Made by a program: the position numbers and the translations under genes | In this document: positions 18,943 through 27,982 of the stretch, piece by piece | How positions within the stretch are numbered: the first letter of the stretch is position 1 | Layout of the letters: each line of letters starts with the position of its first letter | From: Arthrobacter antibioticus | GTDB lineage: Bacteria > Actinomycetota > Actinomycetes > Actinomycetales > Micrococcaceae | Assembly (NCBI RefSeq): GCF_030063205.1 | Contig: NZ_JASISQ010000001.1 | Span: forward strand, 237,152-301,151 | Length of the DNA: 64,000 nt | Direction of reading: 5' to 3' | The notes under the pieces: model-generated | Told to the model about the DNA's origin: nothing | Databases searched by the model: none | What the model saw: only the letters and a program-made list of their open reading frames with translations

Positions 18943-18972
18943 GGGGAAACACTTCACAAAGGTGTTCCCCTG
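18943..18972. repeat. Second inverted repeat close by
   Basis: GGGGAAACACTT and AAGGTGTTCCCC form a 12-bp stem with two mismatches around CACA. It lies 20 bp from the previous palindrome. The pair could be a folded RNA, a protein-binding site or part of a mobile-element end. Confidence 0.6.
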
Positions 18973-19125
18973 CACTACAAACCGCCAATCCAACCGGTCA
19001 AAGTTACAGAGGGCCGTATTCGTTAACACGGACCTGCGTATGTATGCATAAGCAGCAACACGTCTCGGTCTGTCATCTAAGCTGTGGGCGATTTTAGGGT
19101 TTAGGTGTGGTTGTTCCTCGGAGAG

Positions 19126-20052
19126 TTAATTCTTGAGAACGCTTTTTGGTAGGTGGTGTGTGGTGACGGCACCGATGGGTGTCATTGGATGTAGTGGGTC
19201 GGGGTCCGAAGAACCAGTTGGGCCACCAAGTCGGGAGTGGGCAACTGCGCTCATTACTGCGTAGGCATCTCCTGCGTCCCAACTATGCTCGTGGGTCAAG
19301 AATTGGAACATGTCTTCATACCCTCGTTTGATGCTTTCCTGGACCGGCGCGCCAAGTCCAACGAAGATCCACTCTTCTTCTAGTTCTACTCGTGGCGCAC
19401 GCAACGGCATGGATTTTACAAGATCCACCGAAACCACGGCTGTGCCTTCCGCTTCAATGGCTACGAAGGAAGACTCGCCTTCTGCCATGATGGCGTGAAT
19501 GTCACCGATGGAGAGGTAGGCGCCTTCCACTGCAACGGGTAGGTAGACAGTGGCGCCTGGTCGGCATTCGGTCAGGTCCATGTTTCCGCCCTGTTCATAA
19601 GTAGGCATGATCGTAGAATTGTCTCCTTCCGCGGGTGCCGTACCGATACAACCGATCATTGGACGGGGCGTGAAAGTGTGCCGATCGGTGACATGAACAC
19701 CTGCTGCATCAATAGGAACTCGCCGCGCGAATACGGTCTCCCCCATGCGATCCTGCAGAGCCCCTGATCCAGGAAGGCTTACTGACCATCCGCAATCAAT
19801 TAGATTGATCTCGTGGATTGTTACCGCTAGCGCGTCTCCAGGCATTGCCCCTTCTACGTACACTGGACCTGTTACGGGATTGATGCCAACTGTGAGTTTG
19901 TCCATGTCCCCATGCTCGTGGAGCTGGCGGTACACTTCGTCGCTGGTTTCAAAACCGATCAGTTCCCCTGTTCCCGGTTTGATGTGCAGCGCCGGTGTTT
20001 CCGTCGCCGAAAACCCAAACTTTCCGTGGGATTTATCTAAAAACTGATCCAT
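19126..20052 (-). CDS. Acetamidase/formamidase family amidase, 308 aa
   Basis: Hydrolyses short-chain amides to acid and ammonia (FmdA/AmdA family). Family markers are MPGDALAVTIHEI, PRPMIGCIGTAPAEG, NMDLTECRPGATVYLPV and HAIMAEGESSFVAIE. Normal length. It starts 4 nt after the permease stop, so it is the last gene of a three-gene operon: hydrolase, permease, amidase. Substrate range is inferred from the family. Confidence 0.88.
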   Translation of the reverse strand: MDQFLDKSHGKFGFSATETPALHIKPGTGELIGFETSDEVYRQLHEHGDMDKLTVGINPVTGPVYVEGAMPGDALAVTIHEINLIDCGWSVSLPGSGALQDRMGETVFARRVPIDAAGVHVTDRHTFTPRPMIGCIGTAPAEGDNSTIMPTYEQGGNMDLTECRPGATVYLPVAVEGAYLSIGDIHAIMAEGESSFVAIEAEGTAVVSVDLVKSMPLRAPRVELEEEWIFVGLGAPVQESIKRGYEDMFQFLTHEHSWDAGDAYAVMSAVAHSRLGGPTGSSDPDPLHPMTPIGAVTTHHLPKSVLKN

Positions 20053-20055
20053 CGT

Positions 20056-21492
20056 CTAAAGCCCTCCCTTTTCGCCCATAGCGGGCATCTCCACCACTGC
20101 CGGGTCGCTTTCATCTGATATGTCTGTTTTGCGTCCAGTGACACGGTAGTAGGTAAACACCAAGGCACCCACAGCAAGCCAGACGATACCGCCAACCTTT
20201 GCCTCAACATTCGCATTCCACAAGACGTATCCGATGATCAAGAAACCAATGATCGGCACAACTAAGTGCATGAGAAAGTTCTTAGATTTCTTTTTTCCCA
20301 TGAAGTACACAACTACTGAAACGTGCAGCATCATGAACCCGAAGAGAGCACCAAAATTGACCAGCGAGGAGATCAAGTCAAGTTGACCAACGAAAAACAC
20401 TACTAAGACGGCCGATAGAACTGAAACCAGAACGATGGCATTTCTTGGTACTTGACGATGGTTCAACGTGTGGAGGAATCGGGGCAATTGCCCGTCACGA
20501 CTCATGGAGTACAGCAAGCGTGATGTCGCAGCTTGCGCTGCCATCGCATTAGCAATACCCACTGCTAGGACGTTGACGACAAAGAAGGCGTTCATCCAGC
20601 CTGTGCTGGCGGCTGCTTGGACAATGGTGAAGAACGCATTGCCCTCGGTTTCCGGATCAAATGCGTCTAGTCCCCCAGCCAACGAGCTAGCAAGCCACGT
20701 CTGAATAATGAAAAGAATCGCCACTATGAACAATGCCATCACCATGGCCCGACCAGTAGCTTTGCGCCCGCCGGTTGCTTCTTCTGAAAGAGTGGCAATG
20801 CCATCGAAACCTAAGAAACTCAGAACGGCAATGGATAAAGCCGAGGCAATCAAAGGGCCGGTCACCATGCTGGCATCCCAGATTGGAGCCGTACTGAATA
20901 CTGCACCCGGGATGGTCTCGTTGTTCAAAGCCTTCACCGCGATGATCACGAAAGCGACAACAAAGACTAGCTCCATCGCCAGGAAGGCACGGTTGATGAG
21001 CTTCATGGAGCTGACGCCCATGAGGTTGATGCCCATGTTGATGGCGACAAAGATTAGCGCCCATAGCCATCGAGGTGAGTCAGGAAAAAGTCCCACCATT
21101 GACTCCGCGGCGAACACGTACAACAGTGTGGGCACCAGAAGGTAGTCAAGAAGGATAGCCCAGCCTGCGAAGAAGCCGGCGTTTGGATGAATCCCCCTGC
21201 CGACATATGAGAAGACGGAGCCCGCCAAGGGTATTGTTTTGGCCATCTGCTGGTAGGCCAACGCCGTAAAAATCATGGCGATCAGGCCAATAAGGTACAC
21301 CAGTGGCACCATGCCCCCTGATGCGTTGTAAACAACACCAAAGATGGCCCAAGGCGCGATCGGCACCATGAATATCAGGCCGTAGATCAGTAGGTCAGTG
21401 GTGGAGAGCGAACGTTTGAGTTCTTGTTTGTAACCGTAAGCCTCAAGCTGTTGCTGGGGACTTAGCTCCGACGAGTCTTGGGATGTCGACAT
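20056..21492 (-). CDS. APC-superfamily permease, 478 aa
   Basis: About 12 transmembrane helices. The N-terminal LIYGLIFMVPIAPWAIFGVVYNASGGMVPLVYLIG and YQQMAKTIPLAGSVFSYVGRG are typical of amino acid/polyamine permeases. It sits between a proline iminopeptidase-like hydrolase and an amidase, so it probably imports the amide, peptide or amino acid derivative that they process. It is separate from the other APC permease at 6.8 kb and not its close copy. Confidence 0.85.
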   Translation of the reverse strand: MSTSQDSSELSPQQQLEAYGYKQELKRSLSTTDLLIYGLIFMVPIAPWAIFGVVYNASGGMVPLVYLIGLIAMIFTALAYQQMAKTIPLAGSVFSYVGRGIHPNAGFFAGWAILLDYLLVPTLLYVFAAESMVGLFPDSPRWLWALIFVAINMGINLMGVSSMKLINRAFLAMELVFVVAFVIIAVKALNNETIPGAVFSTAPIWDASMVTGPLIASALSIAVLSFLGFDGIATLSEEATGGRKATGRAMVMALFIVAILFIIQTWLASSLAGGLDAFDPETEGNAFFTIVQAAASTGWMNAFFVVNVLAVGIANAMAAQAATSRLLYSMSRDGQLPRFLHTLNHRQVPRNAIVLVSVLSAVLVVFFVGQLDLISSLVNFGALFGFMMLHVSVVVYFMGKKKSKNFLMHLVVPIIGFLIIGYVLWNANVEAKVGGIVWLAVGALVFTYYRVTGRKTDISDESDPAVVEMPAMGEKGGL

Positions 21493-21547
21493 CAGTCAAT
21501 GCTCACTTTCATTGCGAAAGATCGTGGATGGGATGGGCAATAGCTTT

Positions 21548-22459
21548 TTAGGCAGACGTTGCTTTGTCGTGTTCAGACAGGAAGTCACCAATCACAGCGC
21601 GGAAACCTTCCGGATCTTCAAGGTGGACGCAATGGCTGGTATCCGGGAAGACGTAGACACGTGAATCCTTGATCCGGTCGGCATAGGGTTGCCATGTTGC
21701 CGCGGTCGCCTCGTCGTGCTCTCCTGCGAACACTAGGGTTGGGACTTGGATATCAGCGAGCTGGTCGATGATGCTCCATCTACGCAGCGTGCCAATGACG
21801 TGGAACTCATTGGGCCCGTTCATGGTGTAATAAACCGTGGGGTCGGCTTCCATCTGCTTTTCGCTGTCCCTAAAATCTTGCGGCACTGGGTCAAGACGGC
21901 AAACGTGGCGACGATAGAATTCCTCTACAGCTGCGAGGTATTCAGGTTTTTGGGTTGTCCCGGCCTCTTCGTGCTGTATCAGTGTCTGTTGGACCTCTAG
22001 CGGTAGTTCAGATCGTAGGCCGCTGGCAGCCTGGGCCCACAGCTCCATTGATGCCGGGGAATTACAGATGGCCAGGCTTGTAAGTCCATCAGGTTGCCGA
22101 ACAGCAATTTCGGCGCCCAACATCCCACCCCAGGACTGGCCAAGGAGATGGAATGAAGATATTTGCAACTCCTGAACCAAATTCACGAACTCGTCCACGA
22201 ACAGTTGTGGTGTCCAGAAGTCAGTGGGTGCATCGGGCAGGTGCGTACTATTGCCGCAGCCAAGTTGGTCGTAAAGTATTACCGTTCTTCCAGTCTCGGC
22301 AAGCTCGGCAATGGAACGAACGTAATCGTGCGCCATCCCCGGTCCCCCATGGAGGACAATCAACGGAAGAGCACCTTCAACAGGCACATCGGGGGTCGTA
22401 ATCCGTACCCAAGTCTCGTAGCTTCTGAATGGAATCGTCCGGGTTGTAACCTGTGACAT
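21548..22459 (-). CDS. Proline iminopeptidase-like alpha/beta hydrolase, 303 aa
   Basis: S33-type alpha/beta hydrolase. The oxyanion region is HGGPGMAHDY, the nucleophile elbow GQSWGG (Ser about residue 106), the Asp/Glu region FAGEHDE and the His in DTSHCVHLEDP. Such enzymes release N-terminal Pro or hydrolyse amino acid amides. First gene of the operon with the permease (55-nt gap) and amidase. The divergent GntR gene and the palindrome at 22515 suggest local control. Confidence 0.85.
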   Translation of the reverse strand: MSQVTTRTIPFRSYETWVRITTPDVPVEGALPLIVLHGGPGMAHDYVRSIAELAETGRTVILYDQLGCGNSTHLPDAPTDFWTPQLFVDEFVNLVQELQISSFHLLGQSWGGMLGAEIAVRQPDGLTSLAICNSPASMELWAQAASGLRSELPLEVQQTLIQHEEAGTTQKPEYLAAVEEFYRRHVCRLDPVPQDFRDSEKQMEADPTVYYTMNGPNEFHVIGTLRRWSIIDQLADIQVPTLVFAGEHDEATAATWQPYADRIKDSRVYVFPDTSHCVHLEDPEGFRAVIGDFLSEHDKATSA

Positions 22460-22514
22460 GAAGCATCCTTCGCCTATGTGATGTAGGCCATATTTGACCC
22501 ATAGGAAATATCAT

Positions 22515-22530
22515 GAACCATAAATGGTTC
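22515..22530. promoter_or_regulatory. Palindromic operator candidate
   Basis: GAACCAT-AA-ATGGTTC has perfect 7-bp arms. It lies in the 111-nt gap between the hydrolase operon and the divergent GntR-family gene, the usual place for an FCD/GntR operator controlling both directions. Confidence 0.6.
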
Positions 22531-22570
22531 CATTACAAGACCTTTACATTGACACGAAGGCCAGAAGCCC

Positions 22571-23398
22571 ATGAATGCACAGCCGCTGTTTGATTCCCCG
22601 GAGACATCGGAGCCCATCTCTGGTCTGGCGTCACCACTGAAAAACCGCCAGAGTATGGTCGACGGGGTCACTGATCGGCTAATTACGGCCATTGCCGTTG
22701 GCGAATACCTTCCAGGAAGTTCATTACCGTCGGAACGTGAGCTAGCAACGTCCCTGCAGGTTGGACGCGTCACGGTACGAGCAGCATTAGCGCGCCTGGT
22801 TGATCACGGTCTACTCGAAAAGATCCGTGGACGTGGAGGCGGATCCTTTGTGAAGGAGCAATGGACCGCCACCTCCAAGGACTCAGTAAACCGAACGCTG
22901 ACCGCGCGTTGGGAGGAACTGATCGATGGACTTGAAGCCGTCAGGTTCCTTCATGGCGCCATTGCACGAGCTGCGGCAGAAAATAGGACAGAGAACGACA
23001 TCAGAAAATTACATTCCTGCTTGGAGGCCTACAGACAGGCAGACAGCGGGCATGCCTCCCAAAAGGCAGATGAAAAACTCCACCGGGCTATTGCACAAGC
23101 AGCACACAATGACACACTGGGGAAAGTACTCCTACAACTGGCATCCACCATCAGCCTGACAGCCCCCGCGCACCTATGGGGCGCCGTTGAAGGTATGCGT
23201 GAAATGGAGCTACGTGCATTAGCGGATCATGAACAGCTGGTTGCCGCTATATGCAATCAAAATGCAGGACGAGCCTCAGACCTCGGCGCAGAGCATGCAC
23301 GCATTGACATCGAATTGTTCCAAAACGCACTGCAAAAGGCTGGTCAACTAAGTACCACCGAGTCAACCAGTATCGCTAATGTACCCAGAGTCGAGTAA
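22571..23398 (+). CDS. GntR-family (FadR-like) regulator, 275 aa
   Basis: N-terminal winged helix of the GntR family (TDRLITAIAVGEYLPGSSLPSERELATSLQVGRVTVRAALARLVDHGLLEKIRGRG spans about residues 35-90), followed by an all-helical FCD ligand domain with conserved Asp/His-type positions (EVEKLHRAIAQAAHND-like). It is divergent from the hydrolase-permease-amidase operon and probably represses it, responding to a pathway intermediate. ATG at 22571, with GAAGG in front. Confidence 0.87.
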   Translation: MNAQPLFDSPETSEPISGLASPLKNRQSMVDGVTDRLITAIAVGEYLPGSSLPSERELATSLQVGRVTVRAALARLVDHGLLEKIRGRGGGSFVKEQWTATSKDSVNRTLTARWEELIDGLEAVRFLHGAIARAAAENRTENDIRKLHSCLEAYRQADSGHASQKADEKLHRAIAQAAHNDTLGKVLLQLASTISLTAPAHLWGAVEGMREMELRALADHEQLVAAICNQNAGRASDLGAEHARIDIELFQNALQKAGQLSTTESTSIANVPRVE

Positions 23399-24037
23399 CA
23401 CACATAGCCAATCACCAGCGCTATAGGCACAACCACTGGTGGGGTCTTCCTTCGCTTATGTCCAATGGCAGTCGAGGGGAGCCTTGATTGACGTAGTCTC
23501 GTAAATACTTGGAACTGTTCGCTGGAGTACACCCTGGTGGACAGATTCATTCTGCTGACGAGCTCCACGACAGAAGTCCCATTCCTAGCATGATGCCACC
23601 AGTTGCCTCATAATGAATCCGTCTCGAAACCCATGGGTTTCGAGGCACTTCGGTTACGAGACAGTGGATGGTCGCAACATGGCCTAACTGACGCACATAT
23701 TGCCCGAAAGAGGACCCCTCATGTGGCCCATATCTCGTCAGTGGTTCGGCCGCCGGTGCACGGGCTTGATCATCAATCGCGATGTTTTCGATGCAGAATC
23801 TCAATCGTCTCGGGATTAACAGAAATTCGGACTGCACCGGTAGAAATATTTACAGACGCCACCCCTGGCCCACGGTCATTTGCATTTGCGTGATTTCTGA
23901 ATCAGGGATCAAATGGGGACACGCCATCGACGAATACACTCAGCCCGCCTACCCGGGATTCTTCCCTGCGAGCGTCCTGTCTCGCAGGGCCTCCAGAAAC
24001 GACCCCGCTATGTCGTGCATAAGGAAGGAAACTTAAC
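23399..24037. other. Intergenic region
   Basis: About 640 nt with no supportable gene. Frames on both strands lack motifs. It contains a perfect 22-bp palindrome (23623-23644). An AAGGAAGGAAACTT ribosome binding site for the next gene occurs at about 24021-24035. Confidence 0.45.
23623..23644. repeat. Perfect 22-bp palindrome
   Basis: CTCGAAACCCA is followed directly by TGGGTTTCGAG with no spacer. A perfect match of this length in intergenic DNA suggests a dimeric protein-binding site or a hairpin. Confidence 0.75.
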
Positions 24038-24652
24038 ATGAGAATTCCATTCATTTCGAAGGTTTTGAATCAAGAGGAGCTGGGCGTGGAAGACGCGCGT
24101 CTGCGGTTCATTGAGGTCACCAAAGGTGGAAGTGCGTTCCTCCTCGCAGGTGCGGCGTTCTGGCTTGTCGGGGCGCTGGTCTCCTTAGTCGCGCCGACGA
24201 TCCGCGTCGAATACGTCCTCTACGCCGGGTTCGCTGTTCCGGTCATCGGGGTTCTCATTGCCAAACTGCAGGGCGCCCGTCTGTGGAGCCACCCGGGCTA
24301 CGCCTCGTTAGTCGGGTTTGCCGCTATTACGGAGCTGGCGGCGCTACCGACGATGTTCTACTTGCGTATCGAGCATCCGGAAGCGCTGCCAGGTGTGCTT
24401 CTGATTGCAGATGGAGCCCACCTCCTCATACTGATGTGGTTACACATGGACTACACCTACTTCATCGCTGGCTTCGCCAAGGCCGTACTGGGGTCATTAT
24501 TTCTATTCGGCGTCCTGTGGGAGGGGTTTTATCCCCCCCAGATGCTGATCGGTGGAGTGATTTCACTGGCTGCCGCGGTCTTCGTATGGCGTGATAGCAA
24601 CCGCACTCTCAAGTTCTACCTACGACCCGATAGCAACCAACACGCCCAATGA
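24038..24652 (+). CDS. Six- to seven-helix membrane protein, 204 aa
   Basis: Not firmly recognised. Hydrophobic segments (AFLLAGAAFWLVGALVSLV, VLYAGFAVPVIGVLIA, YASLVGFAAITELAALPTMF, VLLIADGAHLLILMWLHM, FIAGFAKAVLGSLFLFGVLW, LIGGVISLAAAVFVW) give about six helices. The short N-terminus is cytoplasmic-looking. It resembles uncharacterised DUF7010-type proteins, at low certainty. It begins a stretch of distinctly higher GC that runs to 27.6 kb. Confidence 0.6.
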   Translation: MRIPFISKVLNQEELGVEDARLRFIEVTKGGSAFLLAGAAFWLVGALVSLVAPTIRVEYVLYAGFAVPVIGVLIAKLQGARLWSHPGYASLVGFAAITELAALPTMFYLRIEHPEALPGVLLIADGAHLLILMWLHMDYTYFIAGFAKAVLGSLFLFGVLWEGFYPPQMLIGGVISLAAAVFVWRDSNRTLKFYLRPDSNQHAQ

Positions 24653-24731
24653 AGCCGTTAGAGGTATTGCGTTGGGGCGAGGCCAGTGACGGCAACAAAT
24701 GCGAGAGGACTTCTGGAGGCAGCGGAGGATT

Positions 24732-25316
24732 TCACTTCTCGCGAGGAATAGCGTTCCCTGGTCTCGTCGAACGGATCGTCTCCGCCACTTCACTGAGGTC
24801 ATCGTTCAGTTGGTGATCCCGGCCCGGCAGAAGGTGCACGTGCGCCTGCGGAATAGCCTGAGCGTAGAGGTAGGCGTGCTCAGGGGGAACGGTGTCATCC
24901 TGAAGCCCGTGGAACACGTCGACCCGCACACCTTGCGGCAGCTTCACGCCGAGCTCGTCGGAAAGCGCGAAGTCGTCACTGGGCCACCCGTCCTGGCTAA
25001 TGAACGGAGCAGCGATCAGCTGGATTGATCCTAAACTTAGCGTTGGAGGGAGCCCGGTGAGGACGTCGGCGAGGATGGCTGCCCCCACCGAATGGCCGAC
25101 AACCACTGCGCCGACATTCACGTCTGCTATCTCGTCTCGGATCGCGGCACTCCAGAGGAAATAGCTTGGCTCGTCCTCGTCGGGCATCCGTGGGTAGCGG
25201 ATTTCCCACTCGTCCTCGAGCTCCCTCCGGAGGCTCTCGACTAACTTGTCATCCCAGTCATCGTGCGTGCCCGCACCGGCACCCTGGATAAAAAGAATCT
25301 GCGGCGTAGTAATCAT
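24732..25316 (-). CDS. Alpha/beta hydrolase (RBBP9/YdeN type), 194 aa
   Basis: Small serine hydrolase. ILFIQGAGAGTHDDWDD at the N-terminus, nucleophile elbow GHSVGAAI (about residues 73-80), acidic residue in FHGLQDDTVPPEHA, and His in LPGRDHQLND. All three triad positions are in order. Full length for the small-hydrolase group. Substrate unknown. Confidence 0.8.
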   Translation of the reverse strand: MITTPQILFIQGAGAGTHDDWDDKLVESLRRELEDEWEIRYPRMPDEDEPSYFLWSAAIRDEIADVNVGAVVVGHSVGAAILADVLTGLPPTLSLGSIQLIAAPFISQDGWPSDDFALSDELGVKLPQGVRVDVFHGLQDDTVPPEHAYLYAQAIPQAHVHLLPGRDHQLNDDLSEVAETIRSTRPGNAIPREK

Positions 25317-25374
25317 GGCTCTCCTTCTCGAAAATTCGATGGAGCGAAGCTTCCAGAGTGGGCGCAGGCCTTGA

Positions 25375-25656
25375 CTTAGTCAACTCGACTGCCAGTGCTC
25401 CCCATGGTCAGCTACACCAACGCGTACAGTCCGAGAGGCAACCGCGACGCCGAACCTGCAGCTCTCCCAAGCCGACCCCGCACCCGCCCTCGAGCTACTC
25501 TGGGAGCAACACGGACGCGCCCTCGGATGCGAAGAGATCTTTTTCGTCCTCGACAGCCCACGAACGGTCACGAAAGCGACCCACCGAACGGCAAGATCCT
25601 ACGGCGCGCGTCTCGGCGTCGTTCGTCGCGCGTCGTTGAACGCTAAAGGGTCGTGA
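25375..25656 (+). pseudogene. Coding-like fragment without a start
   Basis: An open frame with no usable start reads ALELLWEQHGRALGCEEIFFVLDS, then SYGARLGVVRRASLNA. Its composition looks like real protein, but I cannot name the family. It lies between minus-strand genes and overlaps the 3' end of the next one by 14 nt. Possibly the 3' remnant of a truncated gene. Confidence 0.35.
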
Positions 25657-25993
25657 CACCGACAAGTATCGACACAACGACGACGGTGAAGCTGGCACCC
25701 ACAATGCGGCCGGTGCGGCGAGTGGGGTCTTTGAGCGGCGGCAGCGCCCGCCAGCGGAAGACGGCGCCCACCATCGCCGCTGCGAGGAGCAGCACAAGCG
25801 CGTACCACGCAAAAACTGTGGCCGTGGTCCAATCCACGATCTCTCGACTGGCGATGAGGATGCCGACGGCGGTGAGGCCGTCCATTGCTAGGGCAAGCCG
25901 GTCTCGAGCCGCACCGAAACGGGGTGACCAGGCAGAGACAACGAAGGCGCCTTGGAATGCAATGACAACGATAAGCGAGATCCAGGTAGTCAC
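25643..25993 (-). CDS. Small membrane protein, 116 aa
   Basis: Hydrophobic segments near residues 3-22, 38-50, 58-78 and 95-114 indicate about four helices. It overlaps the beta-lactamase-fold gene by 4 nt (25990-25993), so it is the third gene of a minus-strand operon (HTH regulator, serine hydrolase, this protein). No family recognised. Confidence 0.65.
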   Translation of the reverse strand: MTTWISLIVVIAFQGAFVVSAWSPRFGAARDRLALAMDGLTAVGILIASREIVDWTTATVFAWYALVLLLAAAMVGAVFRWRALPPLKDPTRRTGRIVGASFTVVVVSILVGVTTL

Positions 25994-27078
25994 TTCATGT
26001 CCTCCAGAGTGGACAGGGCGAGGGTATCGACGCTCGTAGCAGTGCTGCTGAGTATAATCACGGCCCGGTTGCTGGCGCGGTCGAGTGCGATCATGCTCGC
26101 AAATCCGCCGGTGCCGCCGTTGTGCCAGGTGGCAGTGCCGTCTCCGGGAGCCTGGATGAACCAGGCCAGGCCGATGAGGTCGCCGTCTTCGGTTGATGCT
26201 TGCGGGTCGAGCATCATGGCTGGGTCGACGCCCAGGGCAGGGTCGGCCGTGAGCAGCGCGTGTGCATAGAGCGCCATGTCAGCGACCGTCGAACGGATGG
26301 CTCCTGCCGGGGCGTAGGCGGACATGGTCCACGCATCGACCGGGCGGCCAGCAGCGGTGTAGCCGGTGCGAGCATCGGAGGGGAGGTCATCAGCTGTGAC
26401 TGGGATCGACGTGTTGGTCATGCCGAGAGGCTCAAGAACACGAGTCTTGAGCAGGGTAGGGTAATCGCTACCGGCCGCTGAGGCGAGGACCTGGCCGAGA
26501 AGGGCGACGCCGAGGTTGGAGTATTCGACCGTGCCAGGCTCGATGAGCGTTGCGGTGCGGGCGTGCTCCTCAAGAGCCTCGAGATTGTACTGGTAAGGGT
26601 CACTGCCTCGATAGGTGCTCCAGAGGCCCATAGCCATACTGGGCAGAGTGGTCGCAAGACGCGGCAGGCCGGACCGGTGGCTACTGAGCTCGCCCAGGGT
26701 GACGGCAGCGGCAGCGCTGTCACCGAGATCGAGGTAGTCCCCCAATTGATCGTCGAGAGTGACATCCCCTCTTTCCACCGCTTGGGCAAGCAGTAGCGCT
26801 GTGAACGTTTTTGTGATCGAACCAATCTCGAACTCGGTGGTGTCATCCGCGCCAAGACCAGCGAAGATGATGCCGTCCTCACCGATGACGGCGGCGGCGA
26901 GAGTGTCTCGGGCTCCGGACTCCATTGCAGCCTTGTCGGCCAAGGTGCTCGCTAGGGCGATGTCGCCTGTGGTCTCGGTAGCCAAGAGGGGCACTTGGGG
27001 CGCGGCAAGCACTCCGGCCAGGATCACGACGAGGGCGGCGGCGGCAGCGGCCAGTCGGATGCGGGTGGGGCCAATCAT
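25990..27078 (-). CDS. Beta-lactamase-fold serine hydrolase, 362 aa
   Basis: Class C beta-lactamase/PBP4*-type fold, anchored or exported. An N-terminal hydrophobic segment (AAAAAALVVILAGVLAA) acts as signal or anchor. The active-site motifs are SITK (Ser about residue 87), YSN (VEYSNLG) and HNG (HNGGTGGF). The ATG at 27078 overlaps the regulator stop (TGATG) with GGAGG just before it. It could be a D-alanyl peptidase or esterase; resistance cannot be concluded. Confidence 0.83.
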   Translation of the reverse strand: MIGPTRIRLAAAAAALVVILAGVLAAPQVPLLATETTGDIALASTLADKAAMESGARDTLAAAVIGEDGIIFAGLGADDTTEFEIGSITKTFTALLLAQAVERGDVTLDDQLGDYLDLGDSAAAAVTLGELSSHRSGLPRLATTLPSMAMGLWSTYRGSDPYQYNLEALEEHARTATLIEPGTVEYSNLGVALLGQVLASAAGSDYPTLLKTRVLEPLGMTNTSIPVTADDLPSDARTGYTAAGRPVDAWTMSAYAPAGAIRSTVADMALYAHALLTADPALGVDPAMMLDPQASTEDGDLIGLAWFIQAPGDGTATWHNGGTGGFASMIALDRASNRAVIILSSTATSVDTLALSTLEDMK

Positions 27079-27629
27079 CAGATACCTCCGGCGGCGAGAA
27101 CAACGACAAGGAGCGGCACAACTCGTTCCGGCACGATGCCGTAGTGGCCGCGGGAGCGTGAATATACCCAACCCGCAGCAATGAGCTGGTTGATATGGTG
27201 ATAAACCTGACCAGTCGTGCCTACCCCTTCGAGCGCCGCTAGCTCGGAGACTGCGACCGTGCCTCGGGCGATGGCCTGCAGCAGTCGCAGTCGAACAGGA
27301 TGGCCAAGCGAGGCCAGAGCAGCGGATGCGGTGGGGCGGCTCCAGTTGCGGGCTAAGAGGTCATCGGTGGAAAGGCTGTGCTGCCATTCGGCCACACCCT
27401 GGCCGGGCAGAGTGACATTGCCGGTGTAAAGGACCGCGCCCGGCTCGGGATTTTGAGACTTGAGCACATTCAGAGCCCAGTATGTTTCCATGGCATCGAG
27501 TAGCACAGCAGGCCCAGCTGTGGTTCTGGGCACGGGTGGCGCGGAAAAAGCTACGACTGTCCGTTCCAGCGCACTCACTCGCTCACGCAGCTGCGCTATT
27601 TCTTCCGCGTGGTCCTTCAAGCTCGTCAT
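27078..27629 (-). CDS. ArsR-like winged-helix regulator, 183 aa
   Basis: The N-terminal coiled segment (EEIAQLRERVSALERTVV) may dimerise. The C-terminal winged helix LASLGHPVRLRLLQAIARGTVAVSELA...TGQVYHHINQLIAAGWV is ArsR/HTH_20-like. It is translationally coupled to the downstream serine hydrolase, so it probably autoregulates that operon. Confidence 0.75.
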   Translation of the reverse strand: MTSLKDHAEEIAQLRERVSALERTVVAFSAPPVPRTTAGPAVLLDAMETYWALNVLKSQNPEPGAVLYTGNVTLPGQGVAEWQHSLSTDDLLARNWSRPTASAALASLGHPVRLRLLQAIARGTVAVSELAALEGVGTTGQVYHHINQLIAAGWVYSRSRGHYGIVPERVVPLLVVVLAAGGI

Positions 27630-27982
27630 GCCACCAGTATTACGTATATTTCCACCGATTTCAACGTTATTCCGTACGTAAAATGTTTCTGCGCTTGGGT
27701 TACGCGACGAGACCTGACCCGTCAGTGTCGGTTGGGGCGACTCCTGGCCAACATTGCCCCATGCGGTCTCCTGCGTTTAATTCTTTACATCTTGCGCCAA
27801 ACTGCGAACGCCCTGACGGCCGCCTTCCGCGTCTCGCAACTCTAGGGATACAAGACAACTGATCGAGACACTTTACGATCCGGAGCAATTCAAGGTTTTC
27901 ACTGTCTTGCTACTATGTCTCATAAGCAAGGGGTGGGTTTTAGGTAGGCAACCACAGTTGCGCGACACTTTGGAGACGATAA
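27630..27982 (+). promoter_or_regulatory. Candidate resolution-site region upstream of resolvase 2
   Basis: About 350 nt without a gene, directly ahead of the resolvase. It contains GTCTCGCAACTC, ACTGATCGAGACAC and CTATGTCTCATAAGC, words related (some inverted) to those ahead of resolvase 1. It fits a res site with multiple subsites; not proven. Confidence 0.35.

Larger units (their letters stand above)
18578..19125. other. Intergenic region with strong palindromes
   Basis: No gene seen. The region between resolvase 1 and the acetamidase operon is less GC-rich and contains the palindromes listed separately at 18887-18923 and 18943-18972. Confidence 0.5.
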
